From: Brevundimonas naejangsanensis DSM 23858
GTDB lineage: Bacteria; Pseudomonadota; Alphaproteobacteria; Caulobacterales; Caulobacteraceae
Direction: 5' to 3'
Assembly: GCF_000421705.1 (NCBI RefSeq)
Contig: NZ_ATXN01000002.1
Location: 372,001-436,000 of the forward strand
Length of the DNA stretch: 64,000 nucleotides
Below, piece by piece: positions 56,159 through 64,000 of this stretch. The notes under the pieces are model-generated. The model made no database searches. It was given only the letters and a program-made list of their open reading frames with translations, and was not told the origin of the DNA. Each line of letters begins with the position of its first letter. Position 1 is the stretch's first letter. Position numbers and translations under genes: made by a program.

Positions 56159-56613
56159 AGACGCGCTTCGGCGTTCCTCGGCAGTTGCATCTGGTTCTCG
56201 AAGCTCATGGCCAGATCGCCGTCCTGATTGGTCACCGTCGTCTTGGTGCGCACGACGCCGCGGTCCGGCTGGCTCTTGGACGGGCGGATCTCGATGATCT
56301 CGCGGCGCACCGTCAGGGTGTCGCCGGGACGCACGGGCCGCACCCACCACAGGGCGTCGACGTTCATGCCCAGCAGCGGCGTCTGGCCGAAATAGGCTTC
56401 ATCCACGAACTGGCGCATCACGCGCGAGCAGACGTGCCAGCCGCTGGCGATCAGGCCGCCGAAACGACCTGCCTCGGCCGCAGCCTTGTCGATGTGCATG
56501 GGTTGCGGGTCGAACTCCGTCGCGAAGGCGATGATCTCGGCTTCGGTCATGGTGAAGGGTTCGCTGTCCCAGCTCTCGCCGACGGTCAGGTCGTCCAGAT
56601 AGCGGTCGGTCAT
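56155..56613 (-). CDS. MaoC family dehydratase (hot-dog fold)
   Basis: 152 aa. R-specific enoyl-CoA hydratase-like: the catalytic segment is FATEFDPQPMHIDKAAAEAG (Asp and His five residues apart, as in MaoC hydratases), then RFGGLIASGWHVCSRVMRQF and RPVRPGDTLTVRREIIE. The substrate is unknown; phenylacetate, PHB and fatty-acid roles occur in the family. The start MTDRYLDDLTVGESWDS is the usual MaoC N-terminus. Convergent with the TraB-like gene. Confidence 0.9.
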   Translation of the reverse strand: MTDRYLDDLTVGESWDSEPFTMTEAEIIAFATEFDPQPMHIDKAAAEAGRFGGLIASGWHVCSRVMRQFVDEAYFGQTPLLGMNVDALWWVRPVRPGDTLTVRREIIEIRPSKSQPDRGVVRTKTTVTNQDGDLAMSFENQMQLPRNAEARL

Positions 56614-56702
56614 GCACTCAAACTCCCATTGGCTGCGCCTGACATAGCGGCTGGGACGGTTTTCGCCAGTCGACTTTCCGCCGGGCCTCGCTTGACCGCA
56701 AA

Positions 56703-56726
56703 GGCGGGGCGTGAGCATTCCCCGCC
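56703..56726 (+). promoter_or_regulatory. Hairpin just upstream of queA
   Basis: A 7-bp GC stem GGCGGGG/CCCCGCC with a 10-base loop that contains a GTG codon in frame with queA. It ends two bases before the queA ATG. It may influence initiation or mark a longer 5' start. Confidence 0.4.
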
Positions 56727-56728
56727 CC

Positions 56729-57814
56729 ATGCGGACATCCGATTTCGACTTCGACCTGCCCGAGGCGTGCATCGCCCTGCGCCCCGCCGATCCGCGCGAC
56801 TCGGCGCGCCTGCTGATCGTTAAGGGCGGCAAGCTTCAGGACCGGATGATCCGTGACCTGCCCGATTTCCTGCAACTTGGCGACGCCCTGGTCTTCAACG
56901 ATACTCGCGTGATCCCGGCCCGTCTGTCGGGCGTGCGCCATCGCACCGGACCGGAAGGCGAGCTCCTGTCCGTGCCGGTTGAGGCCACCCTGCACCACCG
57001 CGACGCGCCCGATGTCTGGAGCGCCTTCATGAAGCCCGGCAAACGGCTGAAGGTCGGCGACCGGGTGCGCTTCGGGCGCGAGGAAGACAACGCCTGCTTC
57101 CTGGGGCAGGTCGACGCCGAGATCACCGCCAAGGGCGAGGACGGCCTCGTCACCCTGCGCTTCGATCTGGCCGGTCCTGTGCTGGACGACGCCATCCGCG
57201 AGGTCGGGGTCATGCCTTTGCCCCCCTATATCGCGGCCAAGCGAGCCGAGGACGACCAGGATCTGAAGGACTATCAGACCGTCTTCGCCGAGCATGACGG
57301 CTCGGTCGCGGCGCCGACGGCGGGTCTGCACTTCACCCCCGCCCTGCTGGACGCCATCCGGGCGCGCGGCGTGACGACCCATGCCGTGACCCTGCACGTC
57401 GGGGCGGGCACCTTCCTGCCGGTCAAGGCGGACGACACCGCCGATCACAGGATGCACTCCGAGTGGGGCGAGGTCTCAGCCGAGACCGCCGCCGCCCTGA
57501 ACGCCGTGCGCGCGGCGGGCGGGCGCATCGTCTGCGTCGGCACCACCTCGCTTCGCCTGCTGGAGAGCGCTGCCAGCGAGAACGGCGTGATCCAGCCCTT
57601 CCACGGCGACACGGCCATCTTCATCACGCCGGGCTATCGCTTCCGCGCCTGCGACGTGCTGATGACCAACTTCCACCTGCCGAAATCGACGCTGTTCATG
57701 CTGGTCAGCGCCTTCGCCGGACTGGAGACGATGAAGGCCGCATACGCCCACGCCATCGACAATGGTTACCGCTTCTATTCTTATGGCGACGGAAGCCTGC
57801 TGTTCAGACAGTAG
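56729..57814 (+). CDS. queA: S-adenosylmethionine:tRNA ribosyltransferase-isomerase QueA
   Basis: Transfers and isomerises the ribosyl group of SAM to preQ1 in tRNA, giving epoxyqueuosine. 361 aa. Family features: [88 protein letters not shown]. The ATG at 56729 gives the usual N-terminus; a GTG at 56711 preceded by AAAGG is an alternative. First of four same-strand genes ending with tgt. Confidence 0.96.
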   Translation: MRTSDFDFDLPEACIALRPADPRDSARLLIVKGGKLQDRMIRDLPDFLQLGDALVFNDTRVIPARLSGVRHRTGPEGELLSVPVEATLHHRDAPDVWSAFMKPGKRLKVGDRVRFGREEDNACFLGQVDAEITAKGEDGLVTLRFDLAGPVLDDAIREVGVMPLPPYIAAKRAEDDQDLKDYQTVFAEHDGSVAAPTAGLHFTPALLDAIRARGVTTHAVTLHVGAGTFLPVKADDTADHRMHSEWGEVSAETAAALNAVRAAGGRIVCVGTTSLRLLESAASENGVIQPFHGDTAIFITPGYRFRACDVLMTNFHLPKSTLFMLVSAFAGLETMKAAYAHAIDNGYRFYSYGDGSLLFRQ

Positions 57815-57832
57815 CGCAGCAGGGGGACGACC

Positions 57833-58117
57833 ATGCACTATCTGAAGACGGCCTCGTTCGGGGGCCTGTTCACCGTGACGTTCGGCGTCGCCGCAGCCTT
57901 TCAGATCGCTTTCTCCATCCTTGGCGTCCTGCTGGCGTTTCTATCACCCGGCCTGTTTCACATGAACGGCGCCCCAGCGACGTCAGCGCTTGGCGCCATC
58001 GGCGTGCTCATCTTCCTGTTGGTCTTCGGCCTGTGCATCAATGCCGCCATGTCAGCGCTCGGCGCCTTGGTGGTCATGGGGGTCAGGCACTTCCTGCCGA
58101 AGGCGAAAACAGCTTAA
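57833..58117 (+). CDS. Small two-helix membrane protein
   Basis: 94 aa with two or three hydrophobic helices: FTVTFGVAAAFQIAFSILGV, LLAFLSPGLF and ALGAIGVLIFLLVFGLCINA. A GGGGGA Shine-Dalgarno precedes the start. I recognise no family. It sits between queA and tgt, 18 bp after queA, and is probably co-transcribed; a function in queuosine is not implied. Confidence 0.65.
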   Translation: MHYLKTASFGGLFTVTFGVAAAFQIAFSILGVLLAFLSPGLFHMNGAPATSALGAIGVLIFLLVFGLCINAAMSALGALVVMGVRHFLPKAKTA

Positions 58118-58126
58118 AAGACAGAC

Positions 58127-58597
58127 ATGAGCGACGATCTGCCCGAAAATCTGGCCGCCACCTTCGACATTCTGGCCTCGGCGGCCAGTGAGCTTCAGGA
58201 TCCCTGGTGGGTGTTCGGGGGCGCAGGCATGGCGCTGTCGGGCCTGTCGGAATGGCATGTGCCGGACGTCGATGTCATGACCAGCCCGCGCGACGCCCGA
58301 CGCCTGATCGAAACCCTGCACGGCGAAGCGGTCGAAGACCCCGGCGAGGGCCTGTTCCGCTCTCAGGTCTTCGGTCAGATCCTGACCACGCCCGTCCCGA
58401 TCGAGGTCATGGCGCAGATGGATGTGCGCGCCGGCGCCGACTGGACGCCGGTCATCTTCACCACGCGCCAGCCGATCACCCTGGACGGCGGGACGCTCTA
58501 TGTTCCCACCGTCGCCGAACAGATCGAGAAATGCCGCCTGTTCGGCCGCCCCAAGGATCTACAACGGGCAGAGCGGCTGGCGACGCTGCTGCGCTGA
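58127..58597 (+). CDS. Nucleotidyltransferase-fold protein
   Basis: 156 aa. The segment WWVFGGAGMALSGL followed by VPDVDVMTSPRDARRLIETL matches the minimal nucleotidyltransferase fold (GG near the start and a DxD-type pair, here DVD). It may be an active or decayed MNT-type enzyme or an antitoxin-like partner; no toxin-like gene adjoins. It lies in the queA-tgt unit, nine bases after the preceding small gene. Confidence 0.6.
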   Translation: MSDDLPENLAATFDILASAASELQDPWWVFGGAGMALSGLSEWHVPDVDVMTSPRDARRLIETLHGEAVEDPGEGLFRSQVFGQILTTPVPIEVMAQMDVRAGADWTPVIFTTRQPITLDGGTLYVPTVAEQIEKCRLFGRPKDLQRAERLATLLR

Positions 58598-58651
58598 CTG
58601 GCGGTTCAGAAACAGAGGGCCTAAGACGCGGCTCCGCTGCAAGGAACGTCT

Positions 58652-59764
58652 ATGCCTTTCCCGTTTGAAATTTCCGCCACCGAAGGTCGGGCCCGCACCG
58701 GCGTACTGAAGACCACGCGCGGCGACATCCGTACTCCCGCCTTCATGCCCGTCGGCACCGCCGCCACGGTCAAGGCCATGACATTGGATCAGGTCAAACA
58801 GACCGGCGCGGACATCATTCTGGGCAATACCTATCACCTGATGCTGCGGCCGGGGCCGGAGCGGATGGAGCGTCTGGGCGGCCTGCATAACTTCATGCGC
58901 TGGGACAAGCCGATCCTGACGGACTCCGGCGGCTTCCAGGTCATGAGCCTGTCGGGCATTTCCAAGCTGACCGAGGAAGCCGTCACCTTTTCCAGCCACA
59001 TCGACGGCTCCAAACACGTCCTGACGCCCGAACGCTCGATTCAGATTCAGGCCGACCGTCTGGGCGCCGACATCGTCATGCAGTTGGATGAATGCGTCGC
59101 CTGGCCCGCCGAGGAAAAGCGCGCCCGAGAGGGCATGGAGCTGTCGGCGCGCTGGGCCCAGCGCTCCAAGACCGCCTTCGGGACGCGGGATGCTCAAGCC
59201 CTGTTCGGCATCCAGCAGGGCTCGACGTTTGAAAACCTGCGCCGCGAGTCCTCGGAACGCCTGCAGGAGATCGGCTTCGACGGCTACGCCATCGGCGGTC
59301 TGGCCGTCGGCGAAGGCCATGACGCCATGTGCGAGGTGCTGGATTATGCGCCCGAGTTTCTACCCAAGGACCGGCCGCGCTATCTGATGGGCGTCGGCAA
59401 GCCGATCGACCTGGTCGAGGCGGTCTATCGCGGCGTGGACATGTTCGACTGCGTCCTGCCCACGCGCGCCGGGCGTCACGGCCAGGCCTGGACCTGGGAC
59501 GGCCCGCTGAACCTCAAGAACGCCCGCTTCGCCGAGGATCAGGACCCGCTGGATGCAGAGGTCCCCTGCCCCGCGTCGCAGGACTATTCAAAGGCTTACC
59601 TGCATCACCTGATCCGCGCCGACGAGATCCTCGGCAAGATTCTGCTAAGCTGGCACAACATCGCCTTCTTCCAGGCGCTGACGGCCGCCATGCGCGCGGC
59701 CATCGCCGAGGGCATGTTCGAACAGTTCCGCCGCGACTTTCGCGCGCGGCACCTGAAAGCCTAG
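58652..59764 (+). CDS. tgt: tRNA-guanine transglycosylase (queuine/preQ1 tRNA-ribosyltransferase)
   Basis: Exchanges guanine 34 for preQ1 in tRNAs with GUN anticodons (Asn, Asp, His, Tyr). 370 aa. Active-site Asp in [15 protein letters not shown] and the nucleophile Asp near residue 265 in [16 protein letters not shown]. In the usual zinc site CxCx2C, only one Cys remains ([17 protein letters not shown]), a change I recall in other alphaproteobacteria. The start has AAGGA. The stop shares CTAG with the convergent lipoprotein gene. Confidence 0.95.
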   Translation: MPFPFEISATEGRARTGVLKTTRGDIRTPAFMPVGTAATVKAMTLDQVKQTGADIILGNTYHLMLRPGPERMERLGGLHNFMRWDKPILTDSGGFQVMSLSGISKLTEEAVTFSSHIDGSKHVLTPERSIQIQADRLGADIVMQLDECVAWPAEEKRAREGMELSARWAQRSKTAFGTRDAQALFGIQQGSTFENLRRESSERLQEIGFDGYAIGGLAVGEGHDAMCEVLDYAPEFLPKDRPRYLMGVGKPIDLVEAVYRGVDMFDCVLPTRAGRHGQAWTWDGPLNLKNARFAEDQDPLDAEVPCPASQDYSKAYLHHLIRADEILGKILLSWHNIAFFQALTAAMRAAIAEGMFEQFRRDFRARHLKA

Positions 59765-60309
59765 CCTCGACGTGGAACGAAGCCGGCCGGGGCCGCCGGA
59801 GGCGCACAGTTTCGCTGCATTCCCACGCCCTTCAGGAAGGAGCGGCGACGCAGGCCGGCCTGAATCGCCGACTGGACGTGCTTGCTGTGCGCATCGGCGC
59901 CGGTCAGGCGTCGCACCCAGCTGCGGGCAGGGATGAAGTCGGTCACCGTCCCGCGAACAGCATCAAGCGTCGCCCCCGCCGCCGCATCGGCGGCCCGCTC
60001 ACTCATGTAGGAACCGTCCTGCGACGGCGGCGCGTCCGTGTCAGGCCCCAAGGCCTCGTCCAGACGGGCGATCTCGGCCCCGATCGTGCGGCAGTTATTC
60101 AGGTTGCGCAGGTCGTAGGGATTAGCTTCCGCCTGCAGCAGAATGGTCGGGATTTCATCGCGTCGCAGGTTCAGGTCTTCCAGCGGCGCGGTGACGGCGT
60201 CGCCCAGTCCGGCTCCGACCTGCTCGGCTCCTCCGCGCGCGGAGGCGCCCGCGTTACAGCCGGAAAGGACAAGGGAAACCGCGACAGCAGGTAAAATCAA
60301 AGAGCGCAT
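59761..60309 (-). CDS. Lipoprotein, uncharacterised
   Basis: 182 aa. Lipobox in [18 protein letters not shown]. The body contains [20 protein letters not shown] and [20 protein letters not shown], and ends with a basic Pro-rich tail. Related proteins occur in Caulobacterales, but I cannot name a family. The start at 60309 was chosen for the signal peptide. The stop overlaps tgt by four bases. Confidence 0.7.
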   Translation of the reverse strand: MRSLILPAVAVSLVLSGCNAGASARGGAEQVGAGLGDAVTAPLEDLNLRRDEIPTILLQAEANPYDLRNLNNCRTIGAEIARLDEALGPDTDAPPSQDGSYMSERAADAAAGATLDAVRGTVTDFIPARSWVRRLTGADAHSKHVQSAIQAGLRRRSFLKGVGMQRNCAPPAAPAGFVPRRG

Positions 60310-60479
60310 AGCCGGTGTTAAATCACGACCTGCAACCACAAGCCAAGTCGATGGAATGAAGCCACCCTTCATCCGGGTCACATGGCGGAAAACCTGTGCG
60401 GCGAATCCATCGTAGGATAGTAGTGATGATCAGTCGCGCCGAGAGCGGGCGCGCCTGAGTTCACAGGGGTTACAACACG

Positions 60480-63400
60480 ATGAAGCCGCCAAGCCGTCCG
60501 TCAGCGGGCTCGAAGATGGAAAGCGTTGCGACGGTAGGACTGGCGCTGGTTCTCGCCTTTTTTCTCGCCACCGGGATACTGGCCTGGCGCAACGTCGAGG
60601 TGTTGCGAACCAATAATCAGCAGATCATCCATACGCATGAGGTGATCGTCGCCGTCGAAGACATCCTGTCCGCCGCGCAGGATGCGGAGACGGGCCAGCG
60701 CGGCTATCTGTTGACCGGCGACATCCGATATCTTCAGCCCTATGAGGCCGCGACGGGTGATCTGAACCGGCGACTGGGCGATCTGGCGCATCTGACGCGC
60801 GACAACCCGAGCCAGCAAGCGCATCTTGAAGAGTTGCGTCGCCTGCTCGACGCCAAGATGACCGAACTGGATGCGACCCTCCAGACCCGTCAAGCCGAGG
60901 GGATGCAGGCCGCTTTGGCGCGGATGGGCACTGACGAGGGCAAGCGCGTCATGGACTCTATTCGCGCCCGGATCGGACTGATGCGCGTCGAAGAGCAGCG
61001 TGTACGCGCACAACGCATAACCTCAATGGACGCCGCCTATCGAACAGCGCTGGGAAGCGGTCTCTTGTCAGGACTGCTGGGCGCCGTTCTGACGATCGTG
61101 ATCTTCAACCTGATCCGACATAGCGCGCGCGCTCGTGCGCGCCAGGAATGGCTGAACAAGGGACAGGTGGGCCTGGCGGAAGCCATGATGGGCGATCAGT
61201 CCCTTGAACAGTTGGGCGACAGCATCCTTGCCTATCTCGGCCGCTACGCCGGGGTGCAGGCGGCCGCTCTGTTCAAGGGCGAAGGCGGCCAATATCGCCG
61301 CATCGCCGCGCTGGGCGTTCCGTCCGACGCGGCCATTCCGGATCGTTTCGGCCTGCGCGAAGGCCTGCTGGGTCAGGTCGCGGCTGATGGCCAGGCTCTG
61401 CGCGTATCCGACGTGCCGGACGGCTATCTGACCATAGGATCGGCCCTGGGCCGCGATAAACCCAGGCATCTGATCATCTCTCCGGTCCAGGCGGACGGCG
61501 CCGTCAACGCGGTGCTGGAACTCGGCTTCCTGCACGCTCCGGACGAGCAGTTGACGACCCTGCTCGAAGAGGTAGGCCCCGCCATCGGCGCCGCCCTGCG
61601 CTCGGCCCGCTATCGCGCCCAATTGCAAAATATGCTGGAGGAAACCCAGCGTCAGGCCGAAGAGCTTCAGGTCCAGAGCGAGGAACTGCGCGTCTCCAAC
61701 GAAGAGTTGGAGGAACAGGGTCGGGCGCTCAAGGAATCCCAGTTCCGCCTCGAACAGCAGCAGGCCGAGTTGGAACAGACCAACAGCCAGCTGGAAGAAC
61801 AGGCGCAGATGCTGGAGACACAGCGCGATGACCTGGAACGCGGCGCCGCCGCCCTGACGCTGAAGGCCCGCGAACTGGAACAGGCCAGCCAGTACAAGTC
61901 CGACTTCCTGGCCAATATGTCCCACGAACTGCGGACGCCGCTGAACTCTCTGCTGATCCTGTCCAAGCTGCTGGCGGACAATCCCGAGGGGAGCTTGTCA
62001 GAGGAACAGGTCAACTACGCCCGGACCATCCAGTCATCGGGGAACGACCTTCTGACCCTGATCAACGATATCCTGGATCTGTCCAAGATCGAGGCCGGCC
62101 ACATCCAGGCGCGCCCGGAGGCCGTCTCGATGCAGCGGCTGACTGGAGACATCCGCCAGACCTTCCAGCCCATCGCCGATGATCGCAGCCTGCCGTTCGA
62201 GATCGAGGTGGATCCGGGCGTCGACCTGATGGAGACGGACCGTCAACGGCTTGAGCAGATTCTCAAGAACCTGCTGTCCAACGCCTTCAAATTCACCGAA
62301 AGCGGCCTGGTCAAACTGGGCATATCCGCCCTGCCCGACGATGAGATCGCCTTCGCGGTCTCGGACACCGGCATCGGCATTGCCCCCGACCAGCAGAAGG
62401 GCGTCTTCGAGGCCTTCCAGCAGGCTGACGGGACCATCAGCCGCAAATACGGGGGAACAGGCCTGGGGCTGTCGATCTCACGCGAACTGGCGCGGCTTCT
62501 GGGCGGTCGGATCGAACTGGAAAGCCGTGTCGGCGAAGGCAGCGTCTTCACCCTTTTCCTGCCGCGGACCTATGACGCCTCACGCGTGGCCTCGCGTGAG
62601 GCTGCGGTCGCGGCCTCGCCCCTCGCGCCTTCTCCGGCGAGGCCGAACCCCAGGCCGACTGAACCTCGTCCTTTATCCGCCAGCGTTGAAGACGACCGGG
62701 ACAACCTCGGTGGAAACAGGCGGCTGCTGCTCGTGGTCGAAGACGACGGCCGGTTCGCCGCCATCGTGCGCGACCTGTCGCGCGAACTCGGCTTCCAGTG
62801 CATTGTGGCCGGCACCGCTGAAGAAGCCCTGAAACTGGCCAAACGCCATCGCCCCAGCGCCGTCGTGCTGGACATCGGCCTGCCCGACCAGTCCGGCCTG
62901 ACCGTTCTGGACGAACTGAAGCGCGACGACGACACCCGCCACATCCCCATTCACGTCGTCTCGGGCGAGGACCACAGCCAGACCGCCCTTTCGCTGGGCG
63001 CGATCGGCTATCTGATCAAGCCGGTGAAGCGGGAGGACCTCGCCGAGGTCCTGCGCAACCTTGAGGAAAAGCTGACCCGCACCGTCCGGCGCGTCCTTAT
63101 CGTCGAAGACGACCTGGTTCAGCGCGATGCGGTCAGCCGCCTGCTGAGCTCCGGCGACGTCGAAACGGTGGGCGTCGGCACCGCCGCAGAGTGTCTGGAG
63201 CAACTCAAGAGCCAGACTTTCGACTGCATGGTGCTGGACCTGACGCTGCCGGACGCCTCGGGCTTCTCCCTTCTGGAGACCCTCAGCCGCGACACCGGCC
63301 ACAGCTTCCCGCCGGTCATCGTCTATACAGGCCGGGACCTGTCGCCCGATCATGAGCAACAACTGCGCCGCTACTCCAGCTCCATCATCATCAAGGGCGC

Positions 63401-63905
63401 CAAATCGCCGGAACGGCTTCTGGACGAGGTCTCCCTGTTCCTGCACCAGGTCGTGGCGGAACTGCCGCCAGAGCAGCAGAAGATGATCCGCAAGGCACGC
63501 AACCGCGACGCCGTGCTGGAAGGCCGCCGCATTCTGATCGTCGAGGACGACGTGCGGAACGTCTATTCGCTGACCAATGTGCTCGAACCGCGCGGCGCCC
63601 TGGTCGAGATCGCCCGTAACGGCAAGGAGGCGCTGGAGGCGCTGGATCGGTCTTCTACCGATCCGTCCAAGGCGGTCGATCTGGTGCTGATGGATGTGAT
63701 GATGCCGGTCATGGACGGTCTGACGGCGACCCGCGAGCTGAGAAAAGACCCGCGCTGGAAGACCTTGCCGGTGCTGATGCTGACGGCCAAGGCCATGCCG
63801 GACGATCAGGAACGCTGTATGGCGGCCGGGGCCAATGACTATATGGCCAAGCCGCTGGACGTAGACAAGCTGCTGTCCCTGGTGCGCGTCTGGATGCCCC
63901 GCTGA
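60480..63905 (+). CDS. CHASE3-GAF hybrid histidine kinase with three receiver domains
   Basis: 1141 aa membrane kinase. Order: membrane helix about 17-37; CHASE3 domain about 40-190 (DAETGQRGYLLTGD); second helix about 193-212; GAF about 235-375; long Gln/Glu coiled coil 380-470; kinase with His482 (LANMSHELRTPLNSLL), N box NLLSNAFKFTES, DTGIGIAPDQQ and GGTGLGLSISREL; then receivers with Asp798 (VVLDIGLPDQSG), Asp920 (MVLDLTLPDASG) and Asp1072 (LVLMDVMMPVMDG). The multi-receiver tail followed by cheR suggests a chemotaxis-like or stress-signalling phosphorelay. The middle receiver lacks the usual Lys context. Confidence 0.93.
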   Translation: MKPPSRPSAGSKMESVATVGLALVLAFFLATGILAWRNVEVLRTNNQQIIHTHEVIVAVEDILSAAQDAETGQRGYLLTGDIRYLQPYEAATGDLNRRLGDLAHLTRDNPSQQAHLEELRRLLDAKMTELDATLQTRQAEGMQAALARMGTDEGKRVMDSIRARIGLMRVEEQRVRAQRITSMDAAYRTALGSGLLSGLLGAVLTIVIFNLIRHSARARARQEWLNKGQVGLAEAMMGDQSLEQLGDSILAYLGRYAGVQAAALFKGEGGQYRRIAALGVPSDAAIPDRFGLREGLLGQVAADGQALRVSDVPDGYLTIGSALGRDKPRHLIISPVQADGAVNAVLELGFLHAPDEQLTTLLEEVGPAIGAALRSARYRAQLQNMLEETQRQAEELQVQSEELRVSNEELEEQGRALKESQFRLEQQQAELEQTNSQLEEQAQMLETQRDDLERGAAALTLKARELEQASQYKSDFLANMSHELRTPLNSLLILSKLLADNPEGSLSEEQVNYARTIQSSGNDLLTLINDILDLSKIEAGHIQARPEAVSMQRLTGDIRQTFQPIADDRSLPFEIEVDPGVDLMETDRQRLEQILKNLLSNAFKFTESGLVKLGISALPDDEIAFAVSDTGIGIAPDQQKGVFEAFQQADGTISRKYGGTGLGLSISRELARLLGGRIELESRVGEGSVFTLFLPRTYDASRVASREAAVAASPLAPSPARPNPRPTEPRPLSASVEDDRDNLGGNRRLLLVVEDDGRFAAIVRDLSRELGFQCIVAGTAEEALKLAKRHRPSAVVLDIGLPDQSGLTVLDELKRDDDTRHIPIHVVSGEDHSQTALSLGAIGYLIKPVKREDLAEVLRNLEEKLTRTVRRVLIVEDDLVQRDAVSRLLSSGDVETVGVGTAAECLEQLKSQTFDCMVLDLTLPDASGFSLLETLSRDTGHSFPPVIVYTGRDLSPDHEQQLRRYSSSIIIKGAKSPERLLDEVSLFLHQVVAELPPEQQKMIRKARNRDAVLEGRRILIVEDDVRNVYSLTNVLEPRGALVEIARNGKEALEALDRSSTDPSKAVDLVLMDVMMPVMDGLTATRELRKDPRWKTLPVLMLTAKAMPDDQERCMAAGANDYMAKPLDVDKLLSLVRVWMPR

Positions 63906-63913
63906 GCCCCGAA

Positions 63914-64000
63914 ATGCCCCACCAGACGGAAGACATCGAGATCGGCCTGCTGTTGGAGGCGTTGTACCAACGCTACCATTACGACTTCCGCCACTATGCG
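63914..64000 (+). CDS. CheR-like protein methyltransferase, 3' partial
   Basis: Only the first 29 codons are in the window: MPHQTEDIEIGLLLEALYQR then YHYDFRHYA, the start of the CheR N-terminal helical domain. Eight bases separate it from the kinase stop, so it is probably in the same operon. CheR methylates glutamates of chemoreceptor-type proteins. The assignment rests on a short segment and on the usual kinase-cheR-cheB gene order. Confidence 0.7.
   Translation, partial: MPHQTEDIEIGLLLEALYQRYHYDFRHYA

Noticed and set aside
58127..58597. A toxin-antitoxin pair (MNT/HEPN) at the nucleotidyltransferase-like gene
   Set aside because: The neighbours are a hydrophobic membrane protein and tgt; no HEPN-like RX4-6H partner is present.

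Overview
The window looks like chromosomal DNA of a high-GC alphaproteobacterium of the Caulobacteraceae, most likely Brevundimonas or a close relative. The evidence is a clear PopZ polar-organising protein, a TolC-like exporter next to a Pcm-like gene, many TonB-dependent receptors, Caulobacter-style -10 elements (GCTATAC before tRNA-Asn) and class I lysyl-tRNA synthetase. The genus call is inference from protein content only. I found no insertion sequence, integrase, CRISPR array or phage block. The window cuts a gene at each end: a spermidine-synthase-like membrane protein at the left and a CheR methyltransferase at the right.

Layout. 1-12.0 kb is housekeeping: mfd and sdhE (coupled), recG, popZ, a TolC family protein, a Pcm-like protein, a SpoU methyltransferase, tRNA-Cys and tRNA-Asn. 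12.3-13.8 kb holds a DUF6880 protein that seems to lack its C-terminus, then a scar-like stretch with a perfect 40-bp palindrome. 13.8-22.1 kb is a respiratory region: a PQQ-type sugar dehydrogenase lipoprotein with a DUF2231 protein, a caa3-type oxidase (cytochrome c lipoprotein, subunit II with a haem c domain, fused subunits I+III), a diheme cytochrome c, a cytochrome b561 and the assembly factor CtaG. 22.2-33.2 kb is an uptake module: an MHS-family transporter, a TonB receptor, a penicillin/AHL-acylase-like enzyme and a secreted FG-GAP protein in one direction, with a DctB/DctD-like two-component system divergent from them. 33.3-41.5 kb is iron uptake: a LysR regulator, a siderophore-type receptor with a YncE-like propeller, and a haem-type receptor with a DUF6607 protein. 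Each receptor is preceded by a similar Fur-like box.

41.6-64 kb is mixed: cystathionine beta-lyase running into tRNA-Arg, an NDUFS4-type complex I subunit, two RcnB-like periplasmic proteins, queE/queC, a degenerate hybrid histidine kinase with a CBS-like N-terminus, a ligase-associated exonuclease, two PaaI thioesterases, an S24 repressor-like protein, lysS, a MaoC dehydratase, the queA-tgt cluster, and a large CHASE3-GAF-kinase with three receiver domains followed by cheR.

How the parts fit. Four queuosine genes (queE, queC, queA, tgt) lie in two loci and supply the modified base and its insertion into tRNA. The respiratory genes make a plausible chain from a periplasmic dehydrogenase through c-type cytochromes to an oxidase. 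Genes are packed tightly: ten same-strand pairs share one or four bases at stop/start, and three convergent pairs share a self-complementary stop tetranucleotide. The most novel-looking items are the kinase-like protein with Arg in place of the phospho-acceptor His, the DctD-like activator without a GAFTGA loop, and the acylase/TonB/MHS module it probably controls.
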